Below the pieces are notes generated by a model. It was given only the letters and a program-made list of their open reading frames with translations, was not told where the DNA came from and did no database searches. A program made the position numbers and the translations under genes. Below, piece by piece: positions 1 through 11,561 of a stretch of DNA of 64,000 nt. The stretch comes from Melampsora larici-populina 98AG31 (taxonomy: Eukaryota > Basidiomycota > Pucciniomycetes > Pucciniales > Melampsoraceae), in the NCBI RefSeq assembly GCF_000204055.1, contig NW_006768851.1, forward strand, positions 227,859-291,858, written 5' to 3'. Each line of letters starts with the position of its first letter. The stretch's first letter is position 1.

Positions 1-145
1 CTGTTGCAACGGTGATCACTTTCAAAATCGGAAATTCTGCCAGAGAAGTAACCAGCATGCCAATTGTACCTATAGTAGTATGGTAGGAGTGATGTAAGAT
101 GAGCAAACACATAACATGTTACAAACAGTGAAGGAAGATTCTGGC

Positions 146-890
146 TCACGTCTTATCGACAATGAGAGAATGAAACAGTGTCCATCCAACGTAATGAAAT
201 CCGTTGATCACCGCTGCCTTATTTGTACGCCAGTACGTGTAGTGCGTGAAGGCATTGAGGAATTCTAGCATGGCGACATTGCCTTCGGGGGGGGAATAAC
301 TAGTGTCCGACGTCTTATGGACCTTACCTCGCAACCTCTCCTGCAAAGTATACATGTCATGCATTCCGAAGTTGTTCCGGTGTGCAAGGACATGGTTTTC
401 GGCAAACTGTGAAATCAAAGAAGTAACGTACTCGCGCAGGGGGACAATTCACTCACTCGAACATCGGTGGCCAGCTGTGCTTCGGCCACAGTTAAAAGCA
501 AAGGGATTTCTTTGAGCTTCCCTTGGAACAGACTTAATAGCATAGTTGTGTGATACTTTTCTTGACACAACATGAAATGTGATCTCTCCGAGTCCGAACC
601 AAACGCTTGGACTTCGACTTCCAAAGAACCCAAGTCATTTATTCCCCAAGGACGATGCATTTCAGCGGGGAAGGTGGAAGCCCAATCCCAATACCTGATA
701 GGCTTGGCCAGATTGATGTCAATGTACGTTTGGGTCGACCTAAACGAAAACTCAGCAGTTTGGCCAACAGTCGCGGTTTGGAGAGTGAAAATCCATGAGG
801 TGTGAAGGTCAATTGCAGGTGTTGGCAACACCAATTCTCCCAAAACCTCGCGTGCAGTTGCAGCGTCTATTGGGGGGGCCACAAAATTGC
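146..890 (-). CDS. alpha-kinase-like protein, 3' exons of a partial gene
   Basis: Two minus-strand exons, 890-457 and 406-146, are joined by a 50-base intron with a GTGAGT donor and an ACAG acceptor. The acceptor before position 890 (CCATTAG) shows that more exons lie upstream, but I could not place them. The spliced product resembles the C-terminal half of an MHCK/EF2K alpha-kinase: a block around 'ERLRGKVHK', then 'AFTHYTY' followed by a strand where the family has its D-L-Q-G motif. Here that motif reads NGFHYVG, so the usual catalytic Asp appears to be missing and the product may be a pseudokinase. A GTGAGC donor at the end of the frame suggests another exon, perhaps beyond the window edge. 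The intact alpha-kinase at 8198-10698 is the best comparison. The family call is moderately sure and the exact ends are not. Confidence 0.5.
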
Positions 891-2238
891 CTAATGGATA
901 TCTAACACATTAGTGCGCATACCTTTAGTTTCAATGGCAGGGCGTATTACGTACAGTTGTCTACAATCGGAACCGGTAAAATGGTTGTTGGTCCAGCGCT
1001 GAGAATGCCACCTAAGTGCGCCCCAAACATGTGAGTATAAGTCTATAATTGCATGACAGCCACAGTTATACGTGACTCAACGTCGGAACCGCCTGGTATT
1101 GCGCGGGGAAAGCTGTTCCATCAGGTGTGGGAAGTCGGCATAGTCGTCGTCTTGGGTCAAGGTGTGCATGATGATTGAAGGCGACAGTAAAGGGCGGCGA
1201 GATAGTAAGTGCGAGATTGTGAAGTCAAATCTCTGGTAGGTCTATCAGCATCGTCCCATTTATACTCAACATGAATGGGACAGACCAACCATTTATTCAG
1301 CGAAACCTGGTCGGGAGCGTGGCAACAGCTTGGCAAAATCAAACGCATGGGTATGACCATCGGCGAACAACGTCAGGTACTTTTTACCGAGGCATTGCCT
1401 GTTGCACCCCGCGGTTAGTTCAAGTTGGTGCAACAGGCAAGGCAGCCATTTTCGATAATGATTTATACATTATCGAAACTGGTTGCTTCATCTATGCCAT
1501 GTGCATAGAAGTCTCTATGCATTTGCCTACCGATCAAAGTTTCTAACGGGTATCGGCACTGAAAGCTCAATGAAAGCCGAACATTATCCATTCAGTAAGT
1601 AACGTTCAAATGAATTCATACCGTGAGAGAATTGATCAGAATCAGAATTGACCGATTGATTTTGGAGGATAATGGGACTGGTGAGCTTGGAAGTCAGATG
1701 ATCACCCAAATCGATGTGGGTATTGATGTGGGTGATTAATTGATAAGATCGAAAGGAAACTCGATTGAGGTTGAGGAGAAGAGGTATCATTAGAGAAGTG
1801 ATCAATGAGTTTTGAAACAATAAGAAAAAAGGTCTGATAAGTTGAAATAGGAAAATCTTGTCCATACTGGTCTACGTTAATAGATTTCCAACTCGGTAAC
1901 TGTCCCAGCAGATTAGCAAGCACAAATCCCTCTCTATAAATAAACCTACCAATCATAATCCTCACTCTTGATCCTATTCAAATCTTCACTTTTTTTTGTG
2001 TATTTGAATTCAAATGAAATTCAGATAATACGATTTCATTTTGAAAGAGGAACCCATGAAGCCCATTGGGATCCAAAGAGCTGTGGAACAATCAGGTGCT
2101 AGATGAAGTGGGTGTCACTATCATGATTATATCATGTTAACGTGGTCACCATGAGTGATGAAAGCAGGTTGGAGTGAGATTATACTTCCTCCCATTTACG
2201 CGTGATTGAGCCATAAGGCATTGCATTTCTTTGAAAAA
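891..2238. other. stretch without a confident gene
   Basis: Upstream exons of the alpha-kinase-like gene probably lie here on the minus strand; a minus-strand frame at about 1157-1360 ('HVEYKWDD') is a weak candidate. Hairpins occur at 1395-1509. From about 1580 to 2230 the sequence is AT-rich and I see no coding signal. Confidence 0.4.
1395..1509. repeat. three consecutive DNA hairpins
   Basis: Three perfect inverted repeats follow each other. The first has a 14-bp stem, 1395-1408 with 1427-1440 (TTGCCTGTTGCACC and its complement). The second has an 11-bp stem, 1450-1460 with 1468-1478. The third has a 7-bp stem, 1491-1497 with 1503-1509. They resemble the hairpins of the 55-60 kb region. 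Confidence 0.75.
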
Positions 2239-4494
2239 CTACAACTTTTGTACCCCAATGTATTCCACTGATTCACAAGTACCTAGAGCAGCACTGAACC
2301 AATCGTTGCGTAATTCAACCATCTCTTCAAGGAAAAACTCATACCTGGTTCCTTGCATGTTGCGGCACATGGAAGCAAAACCACTGTACCAAATATTACT
2401 TAACTCTCCAGCTGAAGAGTTAAATATCCAGGAGCCGTCTTTTTGCAGGTCGGGAAAATTTTTGGGGTTTGTGTATCTTTGACAAAAATGATCGCTGACT
2501 TTGTGCGAGGCATGATGGAACGGGTCGACCGGAATAATGGTGTTTTCAAACGGAGTCGGATCCTTCTCCCCGTTGTGAATAACCCGCAGTAGGGTGCACG
2601 CATTGTCGTAGAAGACCACTTCCGGTAGGCCTTCTGGAAAAGCCTCCAATAGGTAGTCCTGTCATTTTGTTCGCGGGGGGTAAACACACATCAGTAAATA
2701 GAGAGGATGCTTAGGGAAAAAGGTTCTTGCTAACTGACCCTAAGAGCACTTGGGGCTTCGGCGTTGTAAAATGTTCGCCGACTGAGGATGATTCCACACG
2801 TACCCACGATCAGCTGATCGTTGTGAGTACGGCAGCGGCTACAGGACGGGGTTTTTTTTGGCTTGGCGGCGCCACCGTCCCGGGCGGCTTCGTGAAGGCA
2901 ATCAGCTTCGTCGGTGTTGTGAATTTCGTCTAAGTCGATGATTTCCGCAGTGAAAGGGTTTAAGTGCACAGTCGGATCCGAAGGGAGATTGGAGCCGGGA
3001 CGGTTGAGCATTGCCTTGAGGGCAAAGTTCTTCTTCTTTTGCGCTTGAAAATCGGCAAAGGCGTTACGGTGATCTTCATTGGAACATGTTTGGGAATCTG
3101 CTTCCGCGAGGTTGGTGCACGGTTGTGCCCAACACCATCCTTTCAAAGAGACCTCATGTGCGGCACAGAACCGAGAGGTAACCTTGGGCAAAGGATTTAG
3201 GCATGGGCCATTTGGGGGGGGATTGCCAGATCGATAGGCAAGCTCTTCAAGCTGCACCAAAGAGGCCGTGCATTGCCAGTGCCCGATTGTAAGGCCATTG
3301 GTGACGACCGCTCGAATGACTAATGTGATGCACGAAGTCAGTTGAATGATTTCAAAGCGTTCTTTTTAGATTAAGTGAGATGAGCGAAACCTTTGGTCGC
3401 TTGCTTGCCGTCTATTTCAATTGGGTATGCTTTGACACACAAAGAGCAAAAGTGGTCGCGGAATACTGACCCGTGGTCGGCAATGTAGTGGAGTTCTTGA
3501 ATAATCGCTGATAGTAACCGGTCCTCCTGTTCACCACGGGCACTTACTTGAAGGACGTCACCCCGGCGAGAGTACCGTCGGAGTAGGCTCCACATATCAG
3601 TTGCGTCGCGGGTAACTTCTTGGGACATTCGGGGTGTAATTGTCGGGAGTGCCGAGTGGGTGGGTATGTCCTGGTTTGATACATAGGTGAGGTTGAATAG
3701 ATTCACAAGATTGAAAGTGGAGATACTATGAAAAGTAAAAGCAATCGATAAGAAGTTCTTCCAAAAAGACATAATGGGAGATACTGACTGGGCAAGCATC
3801 TGACAGTGTCGAAAGTTCTTGGCGAGTTGGTGAGACATGGCAAAGTGGCAGTGCACCTGGAACACATCACGGTGTCTCCCCTGGGCTTCGGTGTAGTAAT
3901 ATCTGGTTTTGTTGGTTATGTAATACGAGGGGCGGTAGGTGGTGCTACAATCTACATGCAGGAGTTAATGGGAAAATGAGTGTGTTTATATACACGGCTT
4001 TGCTTTTAGGTGAAGGCAAACACTGTACCTGAGCAAACGCGGGTGTGAAACTCCGCTGAGTGGATGCCATCCAGATCATACACGTAGCCTTCTCGTCGGG
4101 GGCGTAAGTGGAGGTTGCGCTTGGAAGGGCTGTCGCACACAAGGCAGGAAGAGATGGGTGGTGTAAGATAGAACTCGTGCACCTTGGTGGTCAGGTGGTG
4201 GGTAAGACCTTGCGAGCGAATACGGGCGCCAGTATCAATCCAAGAGAATGGTAGGGAAGGGAATGACAGGTTCCAAAGTGCTTCGTAATCGGCCAAGTCC
4301 ATGTCGAGGTCGAGGGCGAGCTTGAGGAATGGAAGTATGCGAGTATCATCCAAAGTAAAATTTAACGCGCGGTCTGCTCGCTTGTACACGTCGCTTGCGA
4401 GGTTGACGAATTGGACAAGTTGTGAAAGTGTCAGCTTAGTTGCCAAAGTTGGGGATTGGTCGTGCAGCCGTGTCACCAAGTCGGTGAGCAACAT
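2239..4494 (-). CDS. CxC5/CxC6 cysteine-cluster protein of KDZ-type transposons
   Basis: The minus-strand gene starts at the ATG at 4494 and ends at the TAG at 2239-2241. The first exon carries the CxC5 signature (PPISSCLVCDSP, then 'FHTRVCS'). It is spliced to 'DCSTTYRPSYY', 'QVHCHFAMSHQLA' and 'HISTFNLVNLFNL'. The middle part (3260-2730) holds the CxC6-type cluster ('RFCAAHE', 'CWAQPCTN', 'QTCSNEDH'). The last exon (about 2649-2239) has the conserved 'FYDNAC' and 'HKVSDHFCQRYTNP' blocks and 'GSWIFNSSAGE'. In basidiomycetes such proteins accompany Kyakuja-Dileera-Zisupton transposases. No KDZ core gene lies next to it here, so it may be a stand-alone or orphaned copy. Some introns were inferred by homology pattern, for example one around 3371-3260, and a frame problem there cannot be excluded. 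The family call is strong. Confidence 0.75.
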
Positions 4495-4982
4495 TGTGAA
4501 AGACAGGTAGTTGACTACACAATCGGCTGGAAGGATTCAATCATCTCATTCTGATGTCAGCATACTCTGTCGGATCCGGAGGTGAGTGAGGTACTGACTC
4601 GGAGCTAATGTTGCTGATCTCGTATGTAGTATTGGTGATGGTATGGTATCAATAAGGTGGTGTGGGTGGGGTGAAGGGATGTTCGTTATGGTTGAGGTGG
4701 ATTTGGTCTTGTTGTTGAATGTAAAGGAGGATTGATTGGGTGATGTAATAGCCGAATGCATCCTAGCTGCAGGGGGGCACGGGGTATGTATAATCGCGTC
4801 GCGATGCGTGGGCCAGGGGTGAGGCTGTTGGTGTAGACCCATGAAAGTGGGACAACCTCAGATCACGAGGTCCGCAGGCGAGAGTGACCGGTCTGCTTGT
4901 GGGTGAGATGTATTGCTACTTACAAGCATTGGCCCCGGGGCTGCCTATGCTAATGAGCCGTTTTATCAGGCGACCTCTGATA
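4495..4982. other. upstream region of the CxC5/CxC6 gene, no gene seen
   Basis: About 490 bases lie between the CxC5/CxC6 start codon and the pogo element. It presumably holds the promoter of the minus-strand gene. I see no coding frame with recognisable features. Confidence 0.4.
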
Positions 4983-4999
4983 CAGTCAAACCCGCGCAC

Positions 5000-5148
5000 A
5001 TGCATACCCGCGCACATGCATAACCAGCCAAAATGCATAAGTTTTGGCTTCCACCCAGCTGGTGCGGGCAATTTTTTTTGTTAATTACATAATTATGGCA
5101 AAAACCATAATGCATAGGTTTTTTTAGATCCCCAAGGTCATAATGCAT
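5000..5148. repeat. left subterminal cluster of ATGCAT motifs
   Basis: Five copies of the palindrome ATGCAT lie at 5000, 5016, 5033, 5110 and 5143, several in the wider form ATAATGCATA. A matching cluster is at the other end of the pogo element. They are likely transposase-binding sites, which is inference from position. Confidence 0.65.
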
Positions 5149-5212
5149 ACATGGAAAGTGGGCTGGGAAGAAAATTTTCTTCCTGCAAGCCTTCTTTGAT
5201 ACAATTTTAGCG

Positions 5213-7566
5213 ATGTCAGACAGCAATGAGCCCTCTCTGGGTGTTGAACCCCTTCAATTCAACACAGAGAATCCTATTCATGCCACTCGCATTGGCAACA
5301 TAATATTTCTTGCACCATCCGACCTCAAGCCCTCTCAATTCCCATCACATTTACAATTTGAAGAGCATGATTTACATCTACTCGAGAAAGGGCTCAAAGA
5401 CCTCAAAGAAGAAACTCAAACACGTCTTGATGAACTTAAATCAAATCAAAAGAACGGACAAACTCTCTCTCAGGAAGAACAAGACTGGTTTGATGATGGG
5501 GGAAACTTGATTAATGAACACCTTATAGTAGATATACTTTTATGTCTAGATGAATTCAAGCCCTTATCACTTGGGTGTCATGAGTTCAAAGCAATACAAT
5601 CTATCATCTCGTGTTATCAATCAACTCTTTCCAATGACTCAAAAATTAAGATGGATAGAAAGAAAGAAGCTAAACGAACGACATCTAACAATCTCGATTC
5701 TCTCGATCACGGACGTGGAAAGAAGGCTCGTTCCTGCTTATCAAAACCAGTCCAATCAAACAGAACTCGCCGTAAATCTGGGGTCACCAAACAAACTCTG
5801 ACTTATAACCAACGTGTTGAGGTCCTTAATTGGTACCACAAAAATGGTGAAAGTCAAACAGGGACTGTCCGACACTTCTCTAAAATATATCCGGACTTGG
5901 GAATCAGTCAACCTAATATCAGTCGATGGATCAAAGAAGAAGCATCAATTCGAGACACTGCTGGTACTGTTAGTAGCCAAACTAAGCGCAAATCTGAGCT
6001 CAAATATCCACAAATTGAAACACTTCTGGTTAATTACATACGTGAATGTGAAAAGAGTGGTCAATTTATTACCGGCGATCAAATCAAAGAGAAATGGAAC
6101 CACTTTGCTCGACTCGAAAAGCTCCCAAGCAAGGACTGGCTGAACTTGAGTGGTGGATGGCTTGACGCATTCAAATCACGTCACAACCTTCGTGAGATCA
6201 AAAAACATGGTGAAGCCGCATCAGCCAGTCCTGAGGTAGTGGCAGCTGAGAGGGCTCGAATGTGTAAGATCACTGCCGAGTACAAACAGTGTGATGTCTA
6301 TAACATGGATGAAACAGGTTTGTTTTACGCGTAAGTCTTATTTCCATCGTTCTCCTGCTTCTTTCTCCTGCACCTCTTGTTTCTGACTGTTTCTTTGTGT
6401 GTTTCAGGATGCCCCCTGATCGAGGTTTAGCCAGTCAGAGTTCGCCAGGTGTCAAAGGATCCAAAGCACGTATAACTGTTGTCTGTACTACCAATGCCGA
6501 TGGATCAGACAATCGTTTTCTGACATTTATCAGTCGATGGAAATCCCCACGCTGCTTCAATAAAAAGACACCATCCGAGCTTGGAATAGATTACTACAAC
6601 AACACAACCTCTTGGATGACTTCAACAATCTTTGAGTTGTGGATCTCAAAGTGGGATCGAGACTTACGAGCCAAAGGGAGGAAGATCTTACTCTTACTTG
6701 ACAATTTTGCTGGTCATACTGTGCCGCCAAATCTCCTCACCAACATTAAGCTCGAGTTCTTTCGACCAAATCTCACAGCTCACGTTCAGCCACTCGATGC
6801 TGGCATTATCCACGCATTCAAATGCCATTATCGCAAACGATTCCTCACACGTACTCTCCGACGCCTTGACAACAATGAGACTGTAAATAAAGTGTATGAA
6901 ATTGATGTTCTTGCTGCTTGTCGTTTGGCCAAGTTAGCTTGGCATTCCGTCACCGGAAAGACCATTCAGCACTGCTGGGGCCACTCGGGAATCATTGCAT
7001 TCAAGGATAGCAACATGCAAGTCCCTCTCTATTCTCTCTAGCTTGCTTTTCCTGTTTTTGAAGTTTACAGTTTTCTTATACTTTTCCCTCTTTATCTTAC
7101 TTGTAGGCTTCCTGCCTTCAATCCAGCCAACCTACCCATTACAGAGGACTTAGATCTTGAAGACGATTTGCAACGCCTTCAAGATTCGGGCTTGCTCTCA
7201 TCCAGGAATCGAATGTCGATATCCGAGCTTTTGAACCCCGAAGATGAAACACCATCATTTTCAAACTTACCAACTGCTGAGGAGATTCACGGACAGGCTC
7301 ATGTCTCCCAAGACGACTCTGAAGATAACACGATCGAAAGCGAACCGATTCCTACCACTGCCGAGGCAATAAAATACCTCAACGGTCTTGTCGCTCACAT
7401 CGAAGGAACTGCGACTCCTCTCGGTCTCAAACTTGATCAGCTCTTGCAACAATACAGTCGCCAGCTGAAGTCCGACGAGTTTTTTTCTTTCAATAAACAG
7501 CCATCGATCATAGATTTTTTCAAAAAACTCCCTAATCCCGACTCGGAGATGACATTTGAGTCTTAA
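5213..7566 (+). CDS. Tigger/pogo transposase (CENP-B HTH plus DDE)
   Basis: Three exons, 5213-6330, 6408-7016 and 7107-7566, give a 728-residue protein. The first half has a psq/CENP-B-type helix-turn-helix pair ('YNQRVEVLNWYHKNGES', 'GISQPNISRWIKEE', then 'SGGWLDAFKSRH'). The catalytic core has 'YNMDETGLFYA' (first Asp), 'LLLDNFAGH' (second Asp) and 'VQPLDAGIIHAFK' (third Asp), a spacing of 31 residues between the last two. The second intron is of the GC-AG type: it must start at GCAAGT (7017) to keep the frame. The start codon at 5213 follows the left subterminal repeats by about 65 bases. The protein binds its own transposon ends and moves the element by cut and paste into TA sites, as known for the family. 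No disruption is visible. Confidence 0.92.
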
Positions 7567-7734
7567 CTGAACTCTGTCCCTTATACTACAATCAATTTCC
7601 CTTCTATATACAATTATAAGATACAGTGTTGTCTTTCCTTTACTCAGACAAAAGAAGTCTTGTGTTTTGTACCCGTGCAAAATGAAAACATACTATCACA
7701 TAGAGTTATACTTTTTGAATGAAAACCCGCCACA

Positions 7735-7851
7735 ATGCATATCTTTATGCATTTAGGCCTAAATACATAGAATTATGCATTATGGAGGTTTGGGCCCATT
7801 TGTATAACCCGCGATAATGCATACCAAAAATCGTCTCCCCAAATTATGCAT
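7735..7851. repeat. right subterminal cluster of ATGCAT motifs
   Basis: Five copies of ATGCAT lie at 7735, 7747, 7775, 7817 and 7846, mirroring the five at the left end of the same pogo element. Confidence 0.65.
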
Positions 7852-8197
7852 TAGCGCGGGTTTGACTGTAGTTATCACAGAAAAGTCGAAATCCGGATCT
7901 ACCCAGTGACCGCCAGCTGTTTTCAAATTTCAAATTTCAGATTTCGGATTTCGGATTTCGAAATTTCAACATTTTTGATTTCATGAGTGCAAGCCCCTGC
8001 ATAATACTAAACATAGCTCAAGATGCTGTTGTACATGCGATTTAAAAGTTGACCCCTTGCCCTGGGTGTTATTGAGCAGTCTTTGGAGTCTGTGAAGTCC
8101 TGAAAAAGGGATGTTTCTGTCCTCCGATCTCAACCAATTCATCAGTGTAATAACTTCAAAAATCTTACCACTAATTACCACTAACTATCAGTCCGTG

Positions 8198-10698
8198 ATG
8201 GATAATCATTCAGAGTGCAGAGGCTGTGGAAACCTTTTCTCAAGAATGACCACACCCTTGTGTGGTCGATGCCAGTGGAGGCAAAACAATCCCAAATCCG
8301 GACGATGTGAAACACCCCAGTGCACCAGTTGTGGGAAGTGCTATGTCTTTCTTGACGAGTCCGAATGCCCATCATGCAAGAAGAGCAACAACAACAGCGG
8401 TCTCTCAGCACTTCTTCCACCTCTCAATCCACCTTCATCGGCCTTGGCAACTGCTCCTTTGGGTCCAAACATCAACACACCTTCAATCGCGTCTAGTCTT
8501 CCACAGGAGCTATTTCAGGGTGTTTTGAGTCAGCCAAGTCACCCGTCAACCTCTTTTATCAATCGCTCTCGACTCGATGTCCCCTATGGTTCTCAAATTT
8601 TAAATTCACAACTGCAAGGATCCATTCGGGCTTCTCAGTCCGGGAGACGAACTGTTGGAAAGCCAAAGGGGAGGAAAACGAAGCAAATAGAGGAATGTAC
8701 AGAGGAAGATAGCCAAGAGATTGAAATTCCAATGAGTTTTTTGTACCTCAGTGGAATCGGCAAGTCAACTATTGTACATCCACTGACACCCCGTAAATTC
8801 AAAGTCAAGTTGAACGATTCGGATTGGTTCTGGAGTCTAGGTTGGGAAGTATATGCCTACTATCTGAAAGAAGCCGAGGATTCAGCATGGCCATCTGAGC
8901 AGCTTCAGAGAGCTAAGAAGATCCATCCTCTTCCCCCCGACTTTTCAACTACGTACTGTATCATCGCAGAAAATGGGATCTCGGTTTCAAAAGAGTCAAT
9001 GGAATCAACAATTCGAAAGAGCAAAAAGCTTGATAATAAGAAGTTTGGCTTAATCTTCAACATGCAGAAATACCTCGCCACTCTTAAGGAAGCTTCTCCC
9101 GAGCCTGAGAACCTGAAGCCTACGTCTCGAAAACGCAAGCAAAAGTGTATTGTAAAAGTGGATGAAGATGATTCAACAGACGAACTAGACGAACTGGAAG
9201 ATGATTTTGAGCAATCTTCTTCTCGCACTCAAAAGCGCAAGCAAACCTATTTATCATCTGAATCCGATGAAATAGGCGAAATCCATTCTGATACTGATGG
9301 TATCCTAAATCATCCGGCCGGTTCTCAACCCTCCAAAGGTACCCAACCAATCCTTAAGTTATGCGTCAATGCACCTGATTCATTCCCTGGCAATGAATCA
9401 AAACAAATGGCAGAAAGTTCACACGGTCATGATGATTACCAAGACACTCAGAAACTTGTAAGTTTGTTTCTTCACAAGTCACTTCTTACGACCGATAGGT
9501 TAATTGACTCTTTTGATATGACATGTTTGATTAAACAAAGTCCACCACCCACAAGGACAGTTTCTCGGTATCTGTACAAACTGATCAAACACTACCAATA
9601 CATGATGTCTTGTTAGGGCAGTTGGAGCATGATGAATGTCAGTATTTTATCTTTTGACTCTGTCGGACCAATGTGTGTAATGGTGCTAATATCAACTAAC
9701 TTCTCTTGTGTTTGATATCTAGCTATGTCCCTCGAAAGCTTTGGTAATACACATCAACTCGCTCCCTCTGCAAGGCCGATCCTTCCATACCCCCCTCGCC
9801 CGATTGAATTGGAACGAAGGGTGGCTACTTTCGCTCATCACTAAAAACGAAGAAGCCGTTTTCAAACCGACCCCAATCTCCTTCCGTGTTGATCGTGATT
9901 CATTAATCGGTTCGGGTCGCAATATGCAGTGCTTCAAAGCTGAATTGATGCTTGACAATCAGGTACATCGTGTGGTGGCCAAACAGAGCCCAAGTCTTGA
10001 CTGTCCTTTGGCGTACTATCAGTGTCAAGCTCAGACATATGTCCACGTAGAGGGTGTTATCAACAAGTTCAAAAGGGATGTCTTGAGTAACAAAAGGTTT
10101 ACTCAACTTCAAAAAGACCTGGTCGAGGGTTTGAGAGTATGTTTTCCTTCGGCTTTGAGCTTGTCGAGGTTTTAGCTGATACACCTGTACTCTGTACGTT
10201 TATCTTCCAACTATTTCAGATTGTGAAGGGCTGGGTTGTTCAAATTGTCGGTACTGAAGAAACACACCTCATGCCGAAGAACGACAGTTCAAATCTCTGG
10301 TTTTTTGAGGAGGAGCTTGTAGGTGATTATGTGAAATACGTCGGCAATGCGAATTTCACCATCGAACTACCAGGAGATCAGCTTCATGAAATGCTCCATG
10401 CATTAACCCACTACGACTTGGATAAGAACGCTGGTCGCTCTTTCATATGCGACTTACAGGGAGTCGGCTCCAACCTGACAGACCCAGCTGTCATCGATCT
10501 CGAGTGAGTCCAGCACCTCATCAAATCTTTAGATTATCTTTTTAATGATTCTTCTTTCATTGTAGTAAAACCTTTTCAAGCGGAAACCTCAACTATGAAG
10601 GACTGGAGTTGCTCATTGATCAGCACGAGGAAAACCCTTGGTGCAGAAACCTGGGCCTCAAATGTGTCGAGACTTGGACATCTCAGCTCAAGAACTAG
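8198..10698 (+). CDS. alpha-kinase domain protein with N-terminal Cys cluster
   Basis: Four exons, 8198-9457, 9723-10136, 10220-10503 and 10566-10698, give 696 residues; an in-frame ATG at 8111 would add 29. The N-terminus has a Cys-rich cluster ('CRGCGNLF', 'CGRCQW', 'CTSCGKCY', 'CPSCKK'), probably zinc binding. A long low-complexity, acidic and Ser-rich linker follows. The C-terminal part is an MHCK/EF2K alpha-kinase domain: 'IGSGRNMQCFKAEL' (nucleotide loop), 'HRVVAKQSP' (Lys strand), 'HALTHYDLDK', 'FICDLQGVGSNLTDPAVID' with the catalytic Asp, and 'HEENPWCRNLGL' at the end. The zinc ligands in the last motif are incomplete, because the usual Cys after His is Glu. Alpha-kinases phosphorylate Ser/Thr in alpha-helical substrates, and the substrate here is unknown. 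It sits inside a possible transposable unit, consistent with the expanded alpha-kinase families of some rusts. Confidence 0.85.
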
Positions 10699-11561
10699 AT
10701 CTGAAATACACGGAATGAACCCCATCACTCGTCACTTTTAATCGAAACCGATCGGTCTAAGAATCGATCGATCGATTTCGATTCAACTCTCAATCAAACC
10801 ACATCTCATGATCAATCATTACCCGGTAGTCTATGTATACATATCAAACTGTTCCCCGTCAATTTTCGACAGATCGATTTAAAACTGGATCGATTCAAAA
10901 CTGGATGTTGGAAACTACAGAAGCGTACACATGAGACGAGATGCTTCAAATCACCTCAAACCATCAATAGTCGAGTTTTTGTATTAGAATCTGTTCATGG
11001 TTTTCAAACGATTGATTTGAGTCGAGATCGTCAAAGAACATTACCCGAAGAGCAATTGAGCTACACAATATAATTTACTGCACATTACTCCATTCATCTC
11101 CCAGTACATATCAAGATAATCAATTATGTAGCTCGCTCGCTTTGACCTCAACACCAATTCCCTACTAATCCCCCTGTTTCTTCCCTTTGAATCAATCCTG
11201 CTCTAAAATCTTGAAATTGTGAAGAGGATAATCTGAAAATGTCACTTACCTGGTTATTGTTTGGTCTACACAATATATGATTTTACAATCATCAGCCTTT
11301 TTTAGTATGTTCAATTGTTCTGAAATCTCAAATTGAAATCTCAAATAGTCAACGCTTTGAGTGGAGTGGAGAGGTGGTTGATTGAAGAATATGGAAACAT
11401 CCCACATGTGGTGAAAACCAGATTCACATCTAGACAAATTGTTTCAACTATTTGTTGAAGAGTAAATTGGGAAATAAACATGTGTACTTTTGTTTCCACA
11501 ATAATCTAAATGAGAATGAATTTAACTGCTCCTTGATTTACATTTGGTGAAGAAGAAACAA
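10699..11561. other. AT-rich intergenic stretch
   Basis: There are about 860 bases between the convergent ends of the alpha-kinase and the integrase-type gene. A short run of GATC-rich sequence (near 10755-10775) is the only pattern I see. No gene is supported. Confidence 0.5.

Larger units (their letters stand above)
4983..7868 (+). mobile_element. complete Tigger/pogo DNA transposon
   Basis: The 2,886-base element is flanked by a TA dinucleotide on both sides (4981-4982 and 7869-7870). Its ends are inverted copies starting CAGTCAAACCCGCGC. It contains one three-exon transposase gene with no stop codons, so it may be autonomous. Clusters of ATGCAT motifs lie just inside both ends. Confidence 0.9.
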
